Part shown: positions 1 through 11,154 of the stretch, piece by piece
Layout: the number at the start of each line of letters is the position of its first letter
Position numbering within the stretch: position 1 is the first letter of the stretch
NCBI RefSeq assembly: GCF_013085255.1
Contig: NZ_JABFCX010000003.1
Span: 939,288-1,003,287, forward strand
Source: Parvularcula mediterranea
GTDB taxonomy: Bacteria > Pseudomonadota > Alphaproteobacteria > Caulobacterales > Parvularculaceae
Direction of reading: 5' to 3'
DNA length: 64,000 bases
Notes under the pieces: model-generated
Database searches by the model: none
Seen by the model: only the letters and a program-made list of their open reading frames with translations
Told to the model about the DNA's origin: nothing
Position numbers and translations under genes: made by a program

Positions 1-179
1 GAGCGTAAACCCCTACGCATTGCGCGATTTTATTCCAAAATGTTGCGGAAAAAGCTCATTTTAGCGAAATCTGTTCGCTGATGCGAAAATCGCGCGCGAT
101 TCACATCATGTCATTCTTGTGAAGTTCCGAACCCCATGATTAACCTTGGAGGCTCTTAGGCGTCCAACGGAGAATTTTC
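1..179 (+). promoter_or_regulatory. Upstream region of the TonB-dependent receptor gene
   Basis: This 179-bp stretch holds no convincing gene. It is more AT-rich than the surrounding coding DNA, as expected for a promoter and leader. A GGAG Shine-Dalgarno sequence (about 169-172) lies 7 bases before the ATG at 180 and fixes that start. I could not assign -35/-10 elements or an operator with confidence. Confidence 0.5.
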
Positions 180-3100
180 ATGAGGACCGAACTCAAGCTC
201 TCGTTGCTTGCAGCCACCGCGCTCGCAAGCACACTCCCTGCCCACGCGCAGGAAGCCCCGGTAAGCGACAGTGACGTGATCACGGTCACCGGCTCGCGCA
301 TTGCCCGCGACCCCAACCTGATCTCGTCAACTCCGGTCCAGTCCCTCCAGGCTGAAGACATCCAGCTGTCGGGTGAGATCAACCTCGCCGACATCGTCAA
401 CGACATCCCGGCCCTCGTGTCCTCGCTGACCGGCGAGAACTCGGCGACCGGTGCAAACCAGCTGAACCTTCGCGGTCTCGGCGGTGAGCGGACCCTGACC
501 CTCGTCAACGGCCGTCGTCACGTCGCCAGCTTCCGCGGCACCCAGGCCGTCGACGTCGGCTCGATCCCGCGCGCGCTCGTTGAAAGCGTTGAAGTCACCA
601 CCGGTGGCGCCTCGGCTATCTACGGTGCGGACGCTGTCACGGGTGTTGTGAACTTCATCCTCAAAGACGACTTCGAAGGCTTCCAGCTCGATGTTCGCGG
701 CGGCATCTCCGGCGAAGGCGACGCTGGCAACTTCGTTGTCGACGCCATCTACGGCAAGAACTTCGCTGACGGTCGCGGCAACGCTGTCCTGACCCTCACC
801 TATGAAGACGACGAGCAGATCACTCAGGCCGACCGTGACTGGTCGCGCGGCACGGGCATCGCGACGACCACGTCGAACCCGCTCCGCCGCATCCAGCCGG
901 GTGATTTCTCTGGCGACCTGCCGAACTTTGGCAGCCTCGGCATCGGTGACCTGATTCCGACCGACAATGCCGGCCTCACGCTTTCCGCAGACGAGCAGGC
1001 GCTCGTTGCTCGCGCTCAGGGCGCGTCATCGCGGACTGTCCTCGAAGACCCGCGCTTCTGGCTCACCTCGCAAGAGGGCTCGATCGCTCCGACCTTCGGC
1101 GGCCGCAGCGTCACTTACGTGGACATCAACGGTAACGGCATCGCCGACTGTCAGGAGTCGCGTGCTGGCCAAACTGGCTTCCTCGCAGGCTGCTGGTTCG
1201 TCGATGGTGCAGGCCAGGTTCAGGTCTTCCAGGACGGGCTGATCGCAACCGGTGGCCTCACCGGTGCTGGCGGTAACGGTGGTCGCCTCTCGACCGACCG
1301 TGACACGCTCTTCCCGGAGACGGATCGCTTCGTCGCCAACTTCAACACGACGTACGACGTCACGGACAACTTTCGTCTCTTCTACGAGAGCAAGTACGTC
1401 CTGTCGGAATCCTCGACCTTCGCGGAAATCGACACGTTCTACGACACGCTGTTCATTCCTTCGGACAACCCGTTCATTCCGACGGCGCTCGACCCTGTCG
1501 TTGACGTCACCGGCGGTCTTCTCCTGACCCAGGACCCTGTCGGCTTCTCGGACGACAATCCGACGGTCAACGAGCGCGAGACCATCCGTCTCGTCGGTGG
1601 TTTCCAGTGGGACTACGCTGACAACCACTCGCTCGAATTCTCGGCGAACTGGGGCCAGTTCAAGAACACCCAGGAAACGACCGGTCTTTACCTCGACCGC
1701 GTTTTCGCAGCGATCGATGCTGTTGAAGACACCAATGGTGAGATCGTCTGTCGTTCGGACCTCGACCCGAACGCGTTCTACGAGATCGACTACTTCACCG
1801 CGGGTAACGGTTACGCGAACGGAGGCTTCGCTTCGAACCGCTACTACTCGTTCACCCCGGGCGATGGTCAGTGCCAGCCGTTCAACCCGTTCGGCGCCTA
1901 CGCTGCTAGCGACGCGGCTCGTAACTTCATCACCTCGCAACTCGAGAACGAGCTGACCCTGACCCAAACGGTGATCGACATCATCGCGACCGGTCTTCTC
2001 GACTACGAGATCCTCGACACCTTCCTTGACGGCCCGATCGGCTACGCCGCTGGCTTCGAGTATCGTGACGAGTTCTCGAGCAACAAGCTCGATCCGCTGA
2101 CCCTCGGCACCCTGCCGGTTGGCACGCCGTTCACGGCCGGCGACAACGTCAACGACGTTGACGACTTCCTCTTCTCGTTCACGAGCATCGACAACACGCA
2201 GCAGTTCAACAGCGGCGGCGAGTTCGACGTGATGGAAGTCTTCGGCGAAGTTCAGTTCCCGATCTTCCGTGACCGTCCGTTCGCCAAAGAGCTGACGATC
2301 GACGCCGCAATTCGTGTTGCTGACTATTCGACGATCGGCTCCGCAACCACCTGGAAGGTCGGTGGCAGCTGGGCACCGTTCGAGGACCTCAGCTTCCGCG
2401 CTACGGTTTCCGAAGCTGTTCGTGCACCGAACATCCAGGAGCTCTTCGACCCGGCTCTCCCGATCACGGTCAACCAGGACCGCGATCCTTGTGACCCGAA
2501 CAACGTCGCAGACGGCACGCAGTTCCGCGAGGCGAACTGTATCGCTGGCCTGAACGCCGCCATCACGGACGGCACTACGGTCACCGACGGCAGCGGCAAC
2601 CTGATCTGGCAGAACCCGCTGACGGCCCGTTTCTCGGGCGTCTCGGGCGGTAACCCGAACCTTCAGGAAGAGACTTCGGAATCGCTCACGATCGGTGCTG
2701 TGTACCAGCCGAGCTTCATCGACGGCCTGTCCGTCACGCTCGACTACTGGAGCATCGAGATTTCGGACGCTATCGACGCTGTTGCGGCCGACGACATCCT
2801 CCGGGGCTGCTACGACTCTGCAGACTTCCCGAACGTGCCGTTCTGTTCGCAGTTCACCCGTCGTGGTGACGGTGGCCTGAACTTCCTGAACTCGGGTCAG
2901 ACCAACTTCGCTCAGCTCGAAGCATCGGGTTACGACGTTGCTGCGAACTACCGCTTCGACGTTGGTGAGAACCGGTTCGGCGTCGCGCTTGTGGGTACCT
3001 ACCAAGAGACCCTCGATCGCTTCTTCAACCCGCTCGACCTGACCGAGGTGAACCCGGAAGTCGGTGAGATCCAGATCCCGGAATACTCCGGTAACGTCAC

Positions 3101-3380
3101 CCTCTCCTGGAACCGTGGCCCGCTGAGCACCCGTGCTCAGGTCACCTACCAGGACCGTCAGTCGGTGGACGAAATCGAAGACATCGGTCTCTATGACATG
3201 CCGTTCTTCGACGAGACCTACATCCTCGACGTGAACGCTTCCTACGAGCTCAGCGACAAGCTGAACGTCTATGGCGGCATCAACAACGTCTTCGACGAAG
3301 AGCCCTTCTCGACCCAGACCGCATGGCCGGTCGGTCCGCGTGGCCGCTACTTCTTTGTAGGCCTGACCTACACGCACTAA
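180..3380 (+). CDS. TonB-dependent outer-membrane receptor
   Basis: This 1066-residue protein should be an energised outer-membrane importer. A signal peptide (residues 1 to about 23, ending AHA before QE) is followed by a plug domain with VITVTGSRI near residue 37 and an NLRGLGGERTLTLVNGRR segment near residue 95, typical of the plug in large alphaproteobacterial TonB receptors. The rest is beta-barrel-like with long loops. One predicted loop has DINGNGIADC at 315-324, which resembles a calcium-binding loop, and several cysteine pairs. The C-terminus is an aromatic-rich barrel strand ending in His. A GGAG site 7 bases upstream supports the start, and a strong terminator follows, so the gene is probably monocistronic. 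The substrate cannot be told from sequence; the sulfotransferase downstream is the only clue. Confidence 0.93.
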   Translation: MRTELKLSLLAATALASTLPAHAQEAPVSDSDVITVTGSRIARDPNLISSTPVQSLQAEDIQLSGEINLADIVNDIPALVSSLTGENSATGANQLNLRGLGGERTLTLVNGRRHVASFRGTQAVDVGSIPRALVESVEVTTGGASAIYGADAVTGVVNFILKDDFEGFQLDVRGGISGEGDAGNFVVDAIYGKNFADGRGNAVLTLTYEDDEQITQADRDWSRGTGIATTTSNPLRRIQPGDFSGDLPNFGSLGIGDLIPTDNAGLTLSADEQALVARAQGASSRTVLEDPRFWLTSQEGSIAPTFGGRSVTYVDINGNGIADCQESRAGQTGFLAGCWFVDGAGQVQVFQDGLIATGGLTGAGGNGGRLSTDRDTLFPETDRFVANFNTTYDVTDNFRLFYESKYVLSESSTFAEIDTFYDTLFIPSDNPFIPTALDPVVDVTGGLLLTQDPVGFSDDNPTVNERETIRLVGGFQWDYADNHSLEFSANWGQFKNTQETTGLYLDRVFAAIDAVEDTNGEIVCRSDLDPNAFYEIDYFTAGNGYANGGFASNRYYSFTPGDGQCQPFNPFGAYAASDAARNFITSQLENELTLTQTVIDIIATGLLDYEILDTFLDGPIGYAAGFEYRDEFSSNKLDPLTLGTLPVGTPFTAGDNVNDVDDFLFSFTSIDNTQQFNSGGEFDVMEVFGEVQFPIFRDRPFAKELTIDAAIRVADYSTIGSATTWKVGGSWAPFEDLSFRATVSEAVRAPNIQELFDPALPITVNQDRDPCDPNNVADGTQFREANCIAGLNAAITDGTTVTDGSGNLIWQNPLTARFSGVSGGNPNLQEETSESLTIGAVYQPSFIDGLSVTLDYWSIEISDAIDAVAADDILRGCYDSADFPNVPFCSQFTRRGDGGLNFLNSGQTNFAQLEASGYDVAANYRFDVGENRFGVALVGTYQETLDRFFNPLDLTEVNPEVGEIQIPEYSGNVTLSWNRGPLSTRAQVTYQDRQSVDEIEDIGLYDMPFFDETYILDVNASYELSDKLNVYGGINNVFDEEPFSTQTAWPVGPRGRYFFVGLTYTH

Positions 3381-3413
3381 GGATCTCGCTCCTTTTCGAA
3401 GGAACGAGTTGCG

Positions 3414-3441
3414 AATGCGGAGGCGAAAGCCTCCGCATTTT
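3414..3441 (+). terminator. Rho-independent terminator after the TonB receptor
   Basis: An 11-bp perfect stem (3414-3424 with 3429-3439, arm AATGCGGAGGC) closes a GAAA tetraloop and ends in a short T run. It starts 33 bases after the receptor stop codon. It also shows that any start for the next gene upstream of 3457 would lie inside the terminator. Confidence 0.9.
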
Positions 3442-3456
3442 GCTATCTGGGACAGC

Positions 3457-6353
<2,897 letters not shown>

Positions 6354-6367
6354 CCTCGCGGCTCATC

Positions 6368-6760
6368 ATGGCCGATCAGTTCTACACCTGCCTGATGTTC
6401 GAGGGCGACGCAGAAGACGCCCTCGAATTCTACCTCTCGGTCTTTGAAGACAGCTCCGTCATCACGTCCCAACGGTTCCGCCAGACCGAGCCCATGGCTG
6501 GGGCGCTCAAGCTTGCGCAGCTGAGGCTGGGTGAGCACCGGATCATCCTGACCAACACGCCCAACGAGCACGATTTCACTTTCACGCCGTCGGCCTCGAT
6601 CTTCGTCAGCTGCCGCAGCGGTCGAGAGCTTAATGCGTATGCGGAGAAGCTGGCCAAGGGTGGCCGTTACATCATGCCCGCGGCGACCTATGCTTTCTCA
6701 AGGCGCTATGCCTGGGTCGAAGACCGCTTCGGCGTCTCTTGGCAGCTGAACCTACCCTAG
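6368..6760 (+). CDS. VOC (glyoxalase/PhnB-like) family protein
   Basis: This 130-residue protein resembles the PhnB-like branch of the vicinal oxygen chelate superfamily (often mislabelled 3-demethylubiquinone methyltransferase). Typical features are the N-terminal CLMFEGDAEDALEFYLSVF segment, the central KLAQLRLGEHRIILTN strand-turn-strand, and a C-terminal YAWVEDRFGVSWQLN segment that carries the usual aromatic-Gly-Val-Ser-Trp pattern. No reaction can be assigned; these proteins often have unknown substrates. It sits 14 bases after trxB and may be co-transcribed. Its stop codon overlaps that of the convergent GNAT gene through the tetranucleotide CTAG (6757-6760). Confidence 0.82.
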   Translation: MADQFYTCLMFEGDAEDALEFYLSVFEDSSVITSQRFRQTEPMAGALKLAQLRLGEHRIILTNTPNEHDFTFTPSASIFVSCRSGRELNAYAEKLAKGGRYIMPAATYAFSRRYAWVEDRFGVSWQLNLP

Positions 6761-7269
6761 GCAGAGCGCCACGGCCGCGGGTCGTCGTCGATCAAGGCGT
6801 AGAGACAGGTGTCCCGCACCCCGAGATGGGTCACCCATTCCTTGCGCAGGACGCCTTCCAGCTTGAACCCGAGCCGTTCGAAGAGCGCGATGGAGCCTGC
6901 ATTGTCAGGATCAATATCCGCGATGATCCGGCGTGGCTTCGATGCAGCATCGACTCGGTCGATCGCCTCCTGACAGCCCGCGACAGCTATGCCCCGCCCT
7001 CGCGTCTTGGGCGTGACCATGATGCCGATCTCCCAGACGCCATTGGGCTTCTCATAGATCGTCACCCGCCCGACGACATCGCCTTCAAACACGATCGCCC
7101 AGTCGCTCTGCGGCGCACCATTCACCCACTCGCTCAGCTTGCTGACCGTCTCCTCAACCGTCGCGAAGTGCGGATCAGGCAGGTAGCGGCAGCTCTCCGC
7201 ATCGCCGTAGATGCGGTGAAGCGCTTCCGCGTCTCCCTGCGGATCGGTCTTTCTCAGGATGACACTCAT
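6757..7269 (-). CDS. GNAT family N-acetyltransferase (RimJ/RimL-like)
   Basis: The 170-residue protein is a GCN5-related acetyltransferase. The acetyl-CoA pyrophosphate loop is seen around residues 90-95 (RGRGIA), preceded by the strand WEIGIMVTP, and the C-terminal NAGSIALFERLGFKLEGVLRKE stretch is typical of RimJ/RimL-like enzymes that acetylate protein N-termini or small amines. The substrate is not known. The start ATG lies four bases beyond the surE stop codon, so the two genes almost certainly share one transcript. The frame ends by sharing CTAG with the convergent VOC gene. Confidence 0.85.
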   Translation of the reverse strand: MSVILRKTDPQGDAEALHRIYGDAESCRYLPDPHFATVEETVSKLSEWVNGAPQSDWAIVFEGDVVGRVTIYEKPNGVWEIGIMVTPKTRGRGIAVAGCQEAIDRVDAASKPRRIIADIDPDNAGSIALFERLGFKLEGVLRKEWVTHLGVRDTCLYALIDDDPRPWRSA

Positions 7270-7273
7270 GGGA

Positions 7274-8026
7274 TCAGAACGCGTCTTTCAGGCTGTCGAT
7301 CGTAGCGTCATCCGTCAGCTGAAGATGAAGCGGCGTAACCGACACTTTCTTGTTCCAGAGAGCATGGATATCCGTCCCCTCCTTAGGCTGTCCCGGCTTG
7401 CCGGAGAAGCCAAACCAGTAATAGCGCCGCTGGCGCATATCCATCCGCTCTTCGACAAAGAGTTCGAGGTTATCCCGGCTCCCCTGACGGGTCAGGACAA
7501 CCCCTTCAACCTCATCCGGCTCGCACATGGGGAAGTTGAGGTTCATGACCACATTGTCCGCCCACCCCTTATCAAGGAGCTTGCGGAGGATCCCCGGCGC
7601 GTGGGCCTCGGCCGTGTGAAACGGCGGCTTGTTCCTGTCCTGGCGCACCTGGCTCAGCGCGACCGAAGGGATGCCGATCGTCATGCCTTGGAACGCAGCG
7701 GCAATGGTGCCGGACATCGTGACGTCTTCTGCCACGTTCGCGCCATTGTTGATGCCGGACAGGATCAGGTCAGGCTTGTGATCCTTGAGAAGGTGCTCAA
7801 CGCCAAGCTGGACACAGTCGGTCGGTGTTCCGTCTACGGCATAGCGCTGGGGCTCCGTCTTCCGGATACGCAAGGGGCGGGTCAGGGTGATCGACCTGGC
7901 CATGCCGGACTGGTCGACCTCGGGCGCTACAGTCCAGACATCGTCGGAGAGCTGCCGCGCGATCCGCTCGAGCGTCTCGAGGCCGCCCGCGTTGATCCCG
8001 TCATCATTGCTGCACAAAATCCGCAT
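7274..8026 (-). CDS. surE: 5'/3'-nucleotidase SurE
   Basis: SurE is a metal-dependent cytoplasmic nucleoside monophosphate phosphatase linked to stationary-phase survival. The 250-residue protein opens with MRILCSNDDGINAGG, which contains the metal-binding pair D8-D9, and has the conserved SGINNGANVAEDVTMSGTI segment with further metal and phosphate ligands. Length matches the family. I chose the ATG at 8026 because a GAGG site lies five bases upstream and because homologues start at the first strand; a longer in-frame start at 8062 adds a non-conserved tail. It leads a two-gene operon with the acetyltransferase. In many proteobacteria surE lies beside pcm or serS; here serS is nearby but separated by a small gene. 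Confidence 0.94.
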   Translation of the reverse strand: MRILCSNDDGINAGGLETLERIARQLSDDVWTVAPEVDQSGMARSITLTRPLRIRKTEPQRYAVDGTPTDCVQLGVEHLLKDHKPDLILSGINNGANVAEDVTMSGTIAAAFQGMTIGIPSVALSQVRQDRNKPPFHTAEAHAPGILRKLLDKGWADNVVMNLNFPMCEPDEVEGVVLTRQGSRDNLELFVEERMDMRQRRYYWFGFSGKPGQPKEGTDIHALWNKKVSVTPLHLQLTDDATIDSLKDAF

Positions 8027-8172
8027 GGAGGCCTCACCATCTGTTCGCCCCCCGTTAACCACTGGCCGACCACGCTGCGCAAGTGACGAGATGATGCCTT
8101 GTTCACGCCAAAAGTCGGCCTTGCGCTTATGGCAGGGTCAGGCGCAAGATCAGGGTCTTCTAAGGAGCCGCC

Positions 8173-8451
8173 ATGGTGTTCGACGACAAAGCGCTGGAAG
8201 ACATGATGCTGACAAGCCTCGTGATTTCCAATCGCGTCTGGCGTTTCTCCACCGGTCAGGGCAGCCCTGAGGAGATGGAGCGCATGGTCTCCGAGAAGGT
8301 TCAGGCCGCAACGGACGGCTACTGGGCCCTCGCCACCGGCCTGATAACCGGCGACAAGGCGAGCTGGGAAGACCCTGCCGCCAAGTTCGCCGAGCCAGGC
8401 CGGAAGACCCTCAGGAAGAACGCCAAGCGCTTGGCGGGATATCGGGGTTAA
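8173..8451 (+). CDS. Small conserved-type protein of unknown function
   Basis: This 92-residue acidic-then-basic protein starts at an ATG preceded by a good AAGGAG site six bases upstream, which supports it as real. The sequence looks mainly helical, with FSTGQGSPEEMERMVSEKVQAATDGYWALATGL in the middle and a lysine-rich tail (KTLRKNAKRLAGYR). The pattern is loosely reminiscent of small phasin-like or poly-beta-hydroxyalkanoate-associated proteins, but I do not recognise a family with confidence. No signal peptide or membrane segment is present. It lies between two minus-strand genes and so has its own promoter. Confidence 0.65.
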   Translation: MVFDDKALEDMMLTSLVISNRVWRFSTGQGSPEEMERMVSEKVQAATDGYWALATGLITGDKASWEDPAAKFAEPGRKTLRKNAKRLAGYRG

Positions 8452-8478
8452 AGGTCTCTAGCGAGTCGCTGCGCCTTA

Positions 8479-8665
8479 TCTTTCCCTCCGGGAGAGATCG
8501 ACATCTGCGATGTCGAGTGAGGGCTTCGTAGCTGGTCGCCGAAGGCGGATCGAAGGGTCCGGGGGACCTTTCGAAAGCGAAGAAGGCCACGGTAGTGGCG
8601 GAAGGGCACGCACCGCCTGCCCTCACCCCAAGTCTATAGATTTGGACCTCTCCCAGAGGGAGAGG
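8479..8665. repeat. Hairpin-rich intergenic element
   Basis: Almost every base here belongs to a palindrome. In order: a hairpin 8479-8497 (stem TCTTTCCC/GGGAGAGA); a perfect 8-bp hairpin 8498-8516 (TCGACATC, 3-base loop); an 8-bp stem 8517-8524 that pairs with 8619-8626; inside it an 11-bp hairpin 8550-8574 with a GGG loop and a small one at 8586-8599; then an 18-bp near-palindrome 8628-8645 and a perfect 8-bp hairpin 8647-8665 (CCTCTCCC, loop AGA). The last one could end serS transcription, although it has no T run. The design resembles dispersed palindromic intergenic repeats of alphaproteobacteria, or a structured RNA. Confidence 0.6.
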
Positions 8666-8675
8666 TTGGCCGCCC

Positions 8676-9950
8676 CTACTCCCGGCCGATCACGTCCTTG
8701 CCCATGAAGGGCTTTAGAACGTCCGGCACGGCGATCGAGCCGTCGGGCTGTTGATAGTTCTCGAGGATCGCCACCATCGTCCGGCCGATCGCGAGGCCTG
8801 AGCCGTTCAGCGTGTGAACGAAGTCAGGCTTCTTCTGCCCCTCGCGGCGGAAGCGGGCGTTCATCCGCCGGGCCTGGAAACCGCGGGTGTTCGAGCAGGA
8901 GCTGATTTCGCGATAGGTGCCTTGCGACGGCAGCCACACTTCAAGGTCATAAGTTTTCGCCGCGCCGAAGCCGATATCGCCTGAGCAAAGAAGCATCGTC
9001 CTGAACGGCAAATCGAGGCGTTTGAGGACTTCCTCGGCGCAATGCGTCATCCGCTCATGCTCCTCGTCGGAAGCCTCAGGCGTCGTTACTGACACAAGCT
9101 CGACCTTCGAGAACTGGTGCATACGGATGAGCCCGCGCGTGTCCCGGCCAGCCGACCCGGCTTCTGCGCGGAAGCACTGGGTCCACGCCGTCATCCGCTT
9201 GGGCAGCTCTACTTCGGACAGGATCGCGTCGGCGACGAGGCTCGTGAGGGTCACTTCGGCCGTCGGGATCAGGTAGTGGTCACCGGTCGTCTTGAAGAGG
9301 TCTTCCTCGAACTTCGGGAGCTTGTCCGTGCCCTCAAGAGGTTCGGCGTGGACGAGTACAGGCGTCTGAACCTCTTCATAGCCAAACTCCTCCGTGTGCA
9401 TCTGAAGCATGAAGTTGGCGAGCGCCCGCTCGAGCTTGGCGAGGTCACGCTTAAGGACAACGAAGCGCGAGCCCGAGAGCTTGGCCGCAGCCTCGAAGTC
9501 CATCATGCCAAGGGCTTCACCGAGGTCCACATGGTCCTTGGCGTTCTCGATCGTCTTCGGCTCGCCCCAGCTGCGCAGCTCGATATTGTCGCTCTCGTCC
9601 GCGCCTTCGGGGACGTCTTCGTCCATGATGTTCGGGATCGGGAGCAGCTCTTCGCGGAGTTTGGCCGCAAGCTGGCGCTCCTCCTCCTCCAGCTCCTTGA
9701 CCCGGTTCTTCAGTGCACCGACTTCTGCCATGGCCGCCTGAGCCGCAGCCTCGTCGCCCTGGCCCTTGGCCGCGCCGATCTTCTTCGAGACCTGCTTCTG
9801 CTCGGCTTGCGCGTCGTTCATCGCCTTGACGGTGGAGGCCCGCTTCTCGTCGATCGCGATGAGGTCAGCGGCGCGCGCATCATCGCCGCGGCGGACCATT
9901 GCGCGGTCAAACAGTTCGGGGTTGTCCTTGATCCAGCGAATATCGTGCAT
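8676..9950 (-). CDS. serS: Seryl-tRNA synthetase
   Basis: SerS charges tRNA-Ser with serine. The 424-residue product has the N-terminal antiparallel coiled-coil arm (about residues 27-100, rich in Glu/Lys/Ala) that grips the long variable arm of tRNA-Ser, followed by the class II catalytic core: motif 2 around AGSAGRDTRGLIRMHQF and motif 3 around GSGLAIGRTMVAILENYQ. Length is normal for bacteria. The start at 9950 (MHDIRWIKDNPE) matches the family; a GTG-type extension of seven codons is possible but not conserved. The folK gene lies about 50 bases upstream on the same strand, so both may be co-transcribed. Confidence 0.97.
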   Translation of the reverse strand: MHDIRWIKDNPELFDRAMVRRGDDARAADLIAIDEKRASTVKAMNDAQAEQKQVSKKIGAAKGQGDEAAAQAAMAEVGALKNRVKELEEEERQLAAKLREELLPIPNIMDEDVPEGADESDNIELRSWGEPKTIENAKDHVDLGEALGMMDFEAAAKLSGSRFVVLKRDLAKLERALANFMLQMHTEEFGYEEVQTPVLVHAEPLEGTDKLPKFEEDLFKTTGDHYLIPTAEVTLTSLVADAILSEVELPKRMTAWTQCFRAEAGSAGRDTRGLIRMHQFSKVELVSVTTPEASDEEHERMTHCAEEVLKRLDLPFRTMLLCSGDIGFGAAKTYDLEVWLPSQGTYREISSCSNTRGFQARRMNARFRREGQKKPDFVHTLNGSGLAIGRTMVAILENYQQPDGSIAVPDVLKPFMGKDVIGRE

Positions 9951-10001
9951 GGTGCTCTCCGTTGGCGGCACAATAGGGATGGTTGCTCGCGGGGCAACCG
10001 C

Positions 10002-10514
10002 CTAGGTGGCGAGGCTCGCCCCGATCTTGGGCAGGGCGTTGATCATCTCGCTAGCGGTTCTCTTCGTCACAGGATGCCGCCACTCCGGCGCCACGTCCTT
10101 CAGCGGCAGAAGCACGAAGTCCCGCTCGGCGATCCTCGGGTGAGGCAGCGTCAGCCTTCCCGTGTCGCGCATCTCATCACCGACTGCGAGGAGATCGAGG
10201 TCCAGCGTCCTCGGCGCATAACGCAAGGCCGGATCATCCGAGCGCGTCCGCCCGAAGGCCGCCTCGGTGGCGAGAAGCGCTCCGAGCAGCGCCTCCGGCG
10301 CCAGTGCGCTTTCCAGCCTCAGAACAGCGTTCCGGTACTCAGGCCCAGATGGATCCGGCCATGCCGAGCTGCGGTAGAGAGGCGAGAGCAGAGCCTCACC
10401 CCCCAGCTTCTTGAGGGCCTCCGCGGCGGCCAAAACGGTCTCCCCCGGGCCCTTTCCGAGCCAGGGCTTGTTCGCGCCGAGACCAATAAGTGTAATTTTA
10501 ACTGTATTTGTCAC
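10002..10514 (-). CDS. folK: HPPK (6-hydroxymethyl-7,8-dihydropterin pyrophosphokinase)
   Basis: FolK transfers pyrophosphate from ATP to 6-hydroxymethyl-7,8-dihydropterin, the step before dihydropteroate synthase in folate synthesis. The 170-residue protein has the start strand LIGLGAN, the YRSSAW segment, the signature RYAPRTLDLDLLAVGD with the magnesium-binding DLD aspartates, and PHPRIAERDFVLLPL that follows in all family members. Its pathway partner folP lies at 15259-16050 in a different transcript. The promoter must sit in the 52-bp gap shared with the divergent NYN gene. Confidence 0.94.
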   Translation of the reverse strand: MTNTVKITLIGLGANKPWLGKGPGETVLAAAEALKKLGGEALLSPLYRSSAWPDPSGPEYRNAVLRLESALAPEALLGALLATEAAFGRTRSDDPALRYAPRTLDLDLLAVGDEMRDTGRLTLPHPRIAERDFVLLPLKDVAPEWRHPVTKRTASEMINALPKIGASLAT

Positions 10515-10566
10515 AAGCTAGAAACCTTGGTAGTCCCGCGAATATATTGATCGTTTCGGAGCTAAT

Positions 10567-11154
10567 ATGAGTGAGTGGATGGGTCTCGACCCCGATGACA
10601 AGACCGCCGTCTTCATCGATGGCGCTAATCTCTACAAGACTGCGAAGACGCTCGGTTTCGACATTGATTACCGCAATCTCCTCGCGCGGCTGAAGCGCGA
10701 GACGCGGTTGGTCCGCGCGCACTATTACACCGCGATGCAGGAGGACAAGGACGCCGATTACTCGCCCCTTCGGCCCCTCGTCGATTGGCTCGACTATAAT
10801 GGCTTCACGATGGTCACGAAGCCTGCGCGTGAGTTCGTGGGTCAGGACGGGCGCAAGCGCTATCGCGGCAATACGGACATCGAGCTCGCGGTGGACATGG
10901 TCCTCATGGCACCAAAGCTCGACTGCCTCGTCCTCTTCACCGGCAATGGTGACTTCCGCCATGCGGTCAAGCGCGTGCAGGAGCAAGGCTGCCGCGTCGT
11001 TTGCGTTTCCACTGTGAAGAGCCAGCCGCCCATGGCCTCGGACGATATCCGTCGGCAGGCAGATGAATTCATCGATTTGACCGACCTCGAAGGCGTGATA
11101 GCGAGAAAGGGCAATGCGCCCAAGCGCGACGACGACACTGACGAGGACGAGTGA
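10567..11154 (+). CDS. NYN/LabA-like (DUF88) domain protein
   Basis: The 195-residue protein belongs to the NYN (PIN-like) nuclease fold, LabA/DUF88 branch. The acidic residues expected in the active site are visible: FIDGANLYKT near residues 15-24, GNTDIELAVDMVLMA around 102-116, and LFTGNGDFRHAVK around 122-134. Such domains are usually RNases or nucleic-acid binding proteins; no specific target is known. It ends in a charged tail with five acidic residues in a row region (DDDTDEDE). A GGAG site five bases before the ATG supports the start. It overlaps the downstream uracil-DNA glycosylase gene by four bases (GTGA), which implies translational coupling. Confidence 0.88.
   Translation: MSEWMGLDPDDKTAVFIDGANLYKTAKTLGFDIDYRNLLARLKRETRLVRAHYYTAMQEDKDADYSPLRPLVDWLDYNGFTMVTKPAREFVGQDGRKRYRGNTDIELAVDMVLMAPKLDCLVLFTGNGDFRHAVKRVQEQGCRVVCVSTVKSQPPMASDDIRRQADEFIDLTDLEGVIARKGNAPKRDDDTDEDE

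Noticed and set aside
9117-10550. 477-codon plus-strand frame across serS and folK
   Set aside because: It spans two well-recognised minus-strand genes and their gap; the product has no motif and is a shadow frame.
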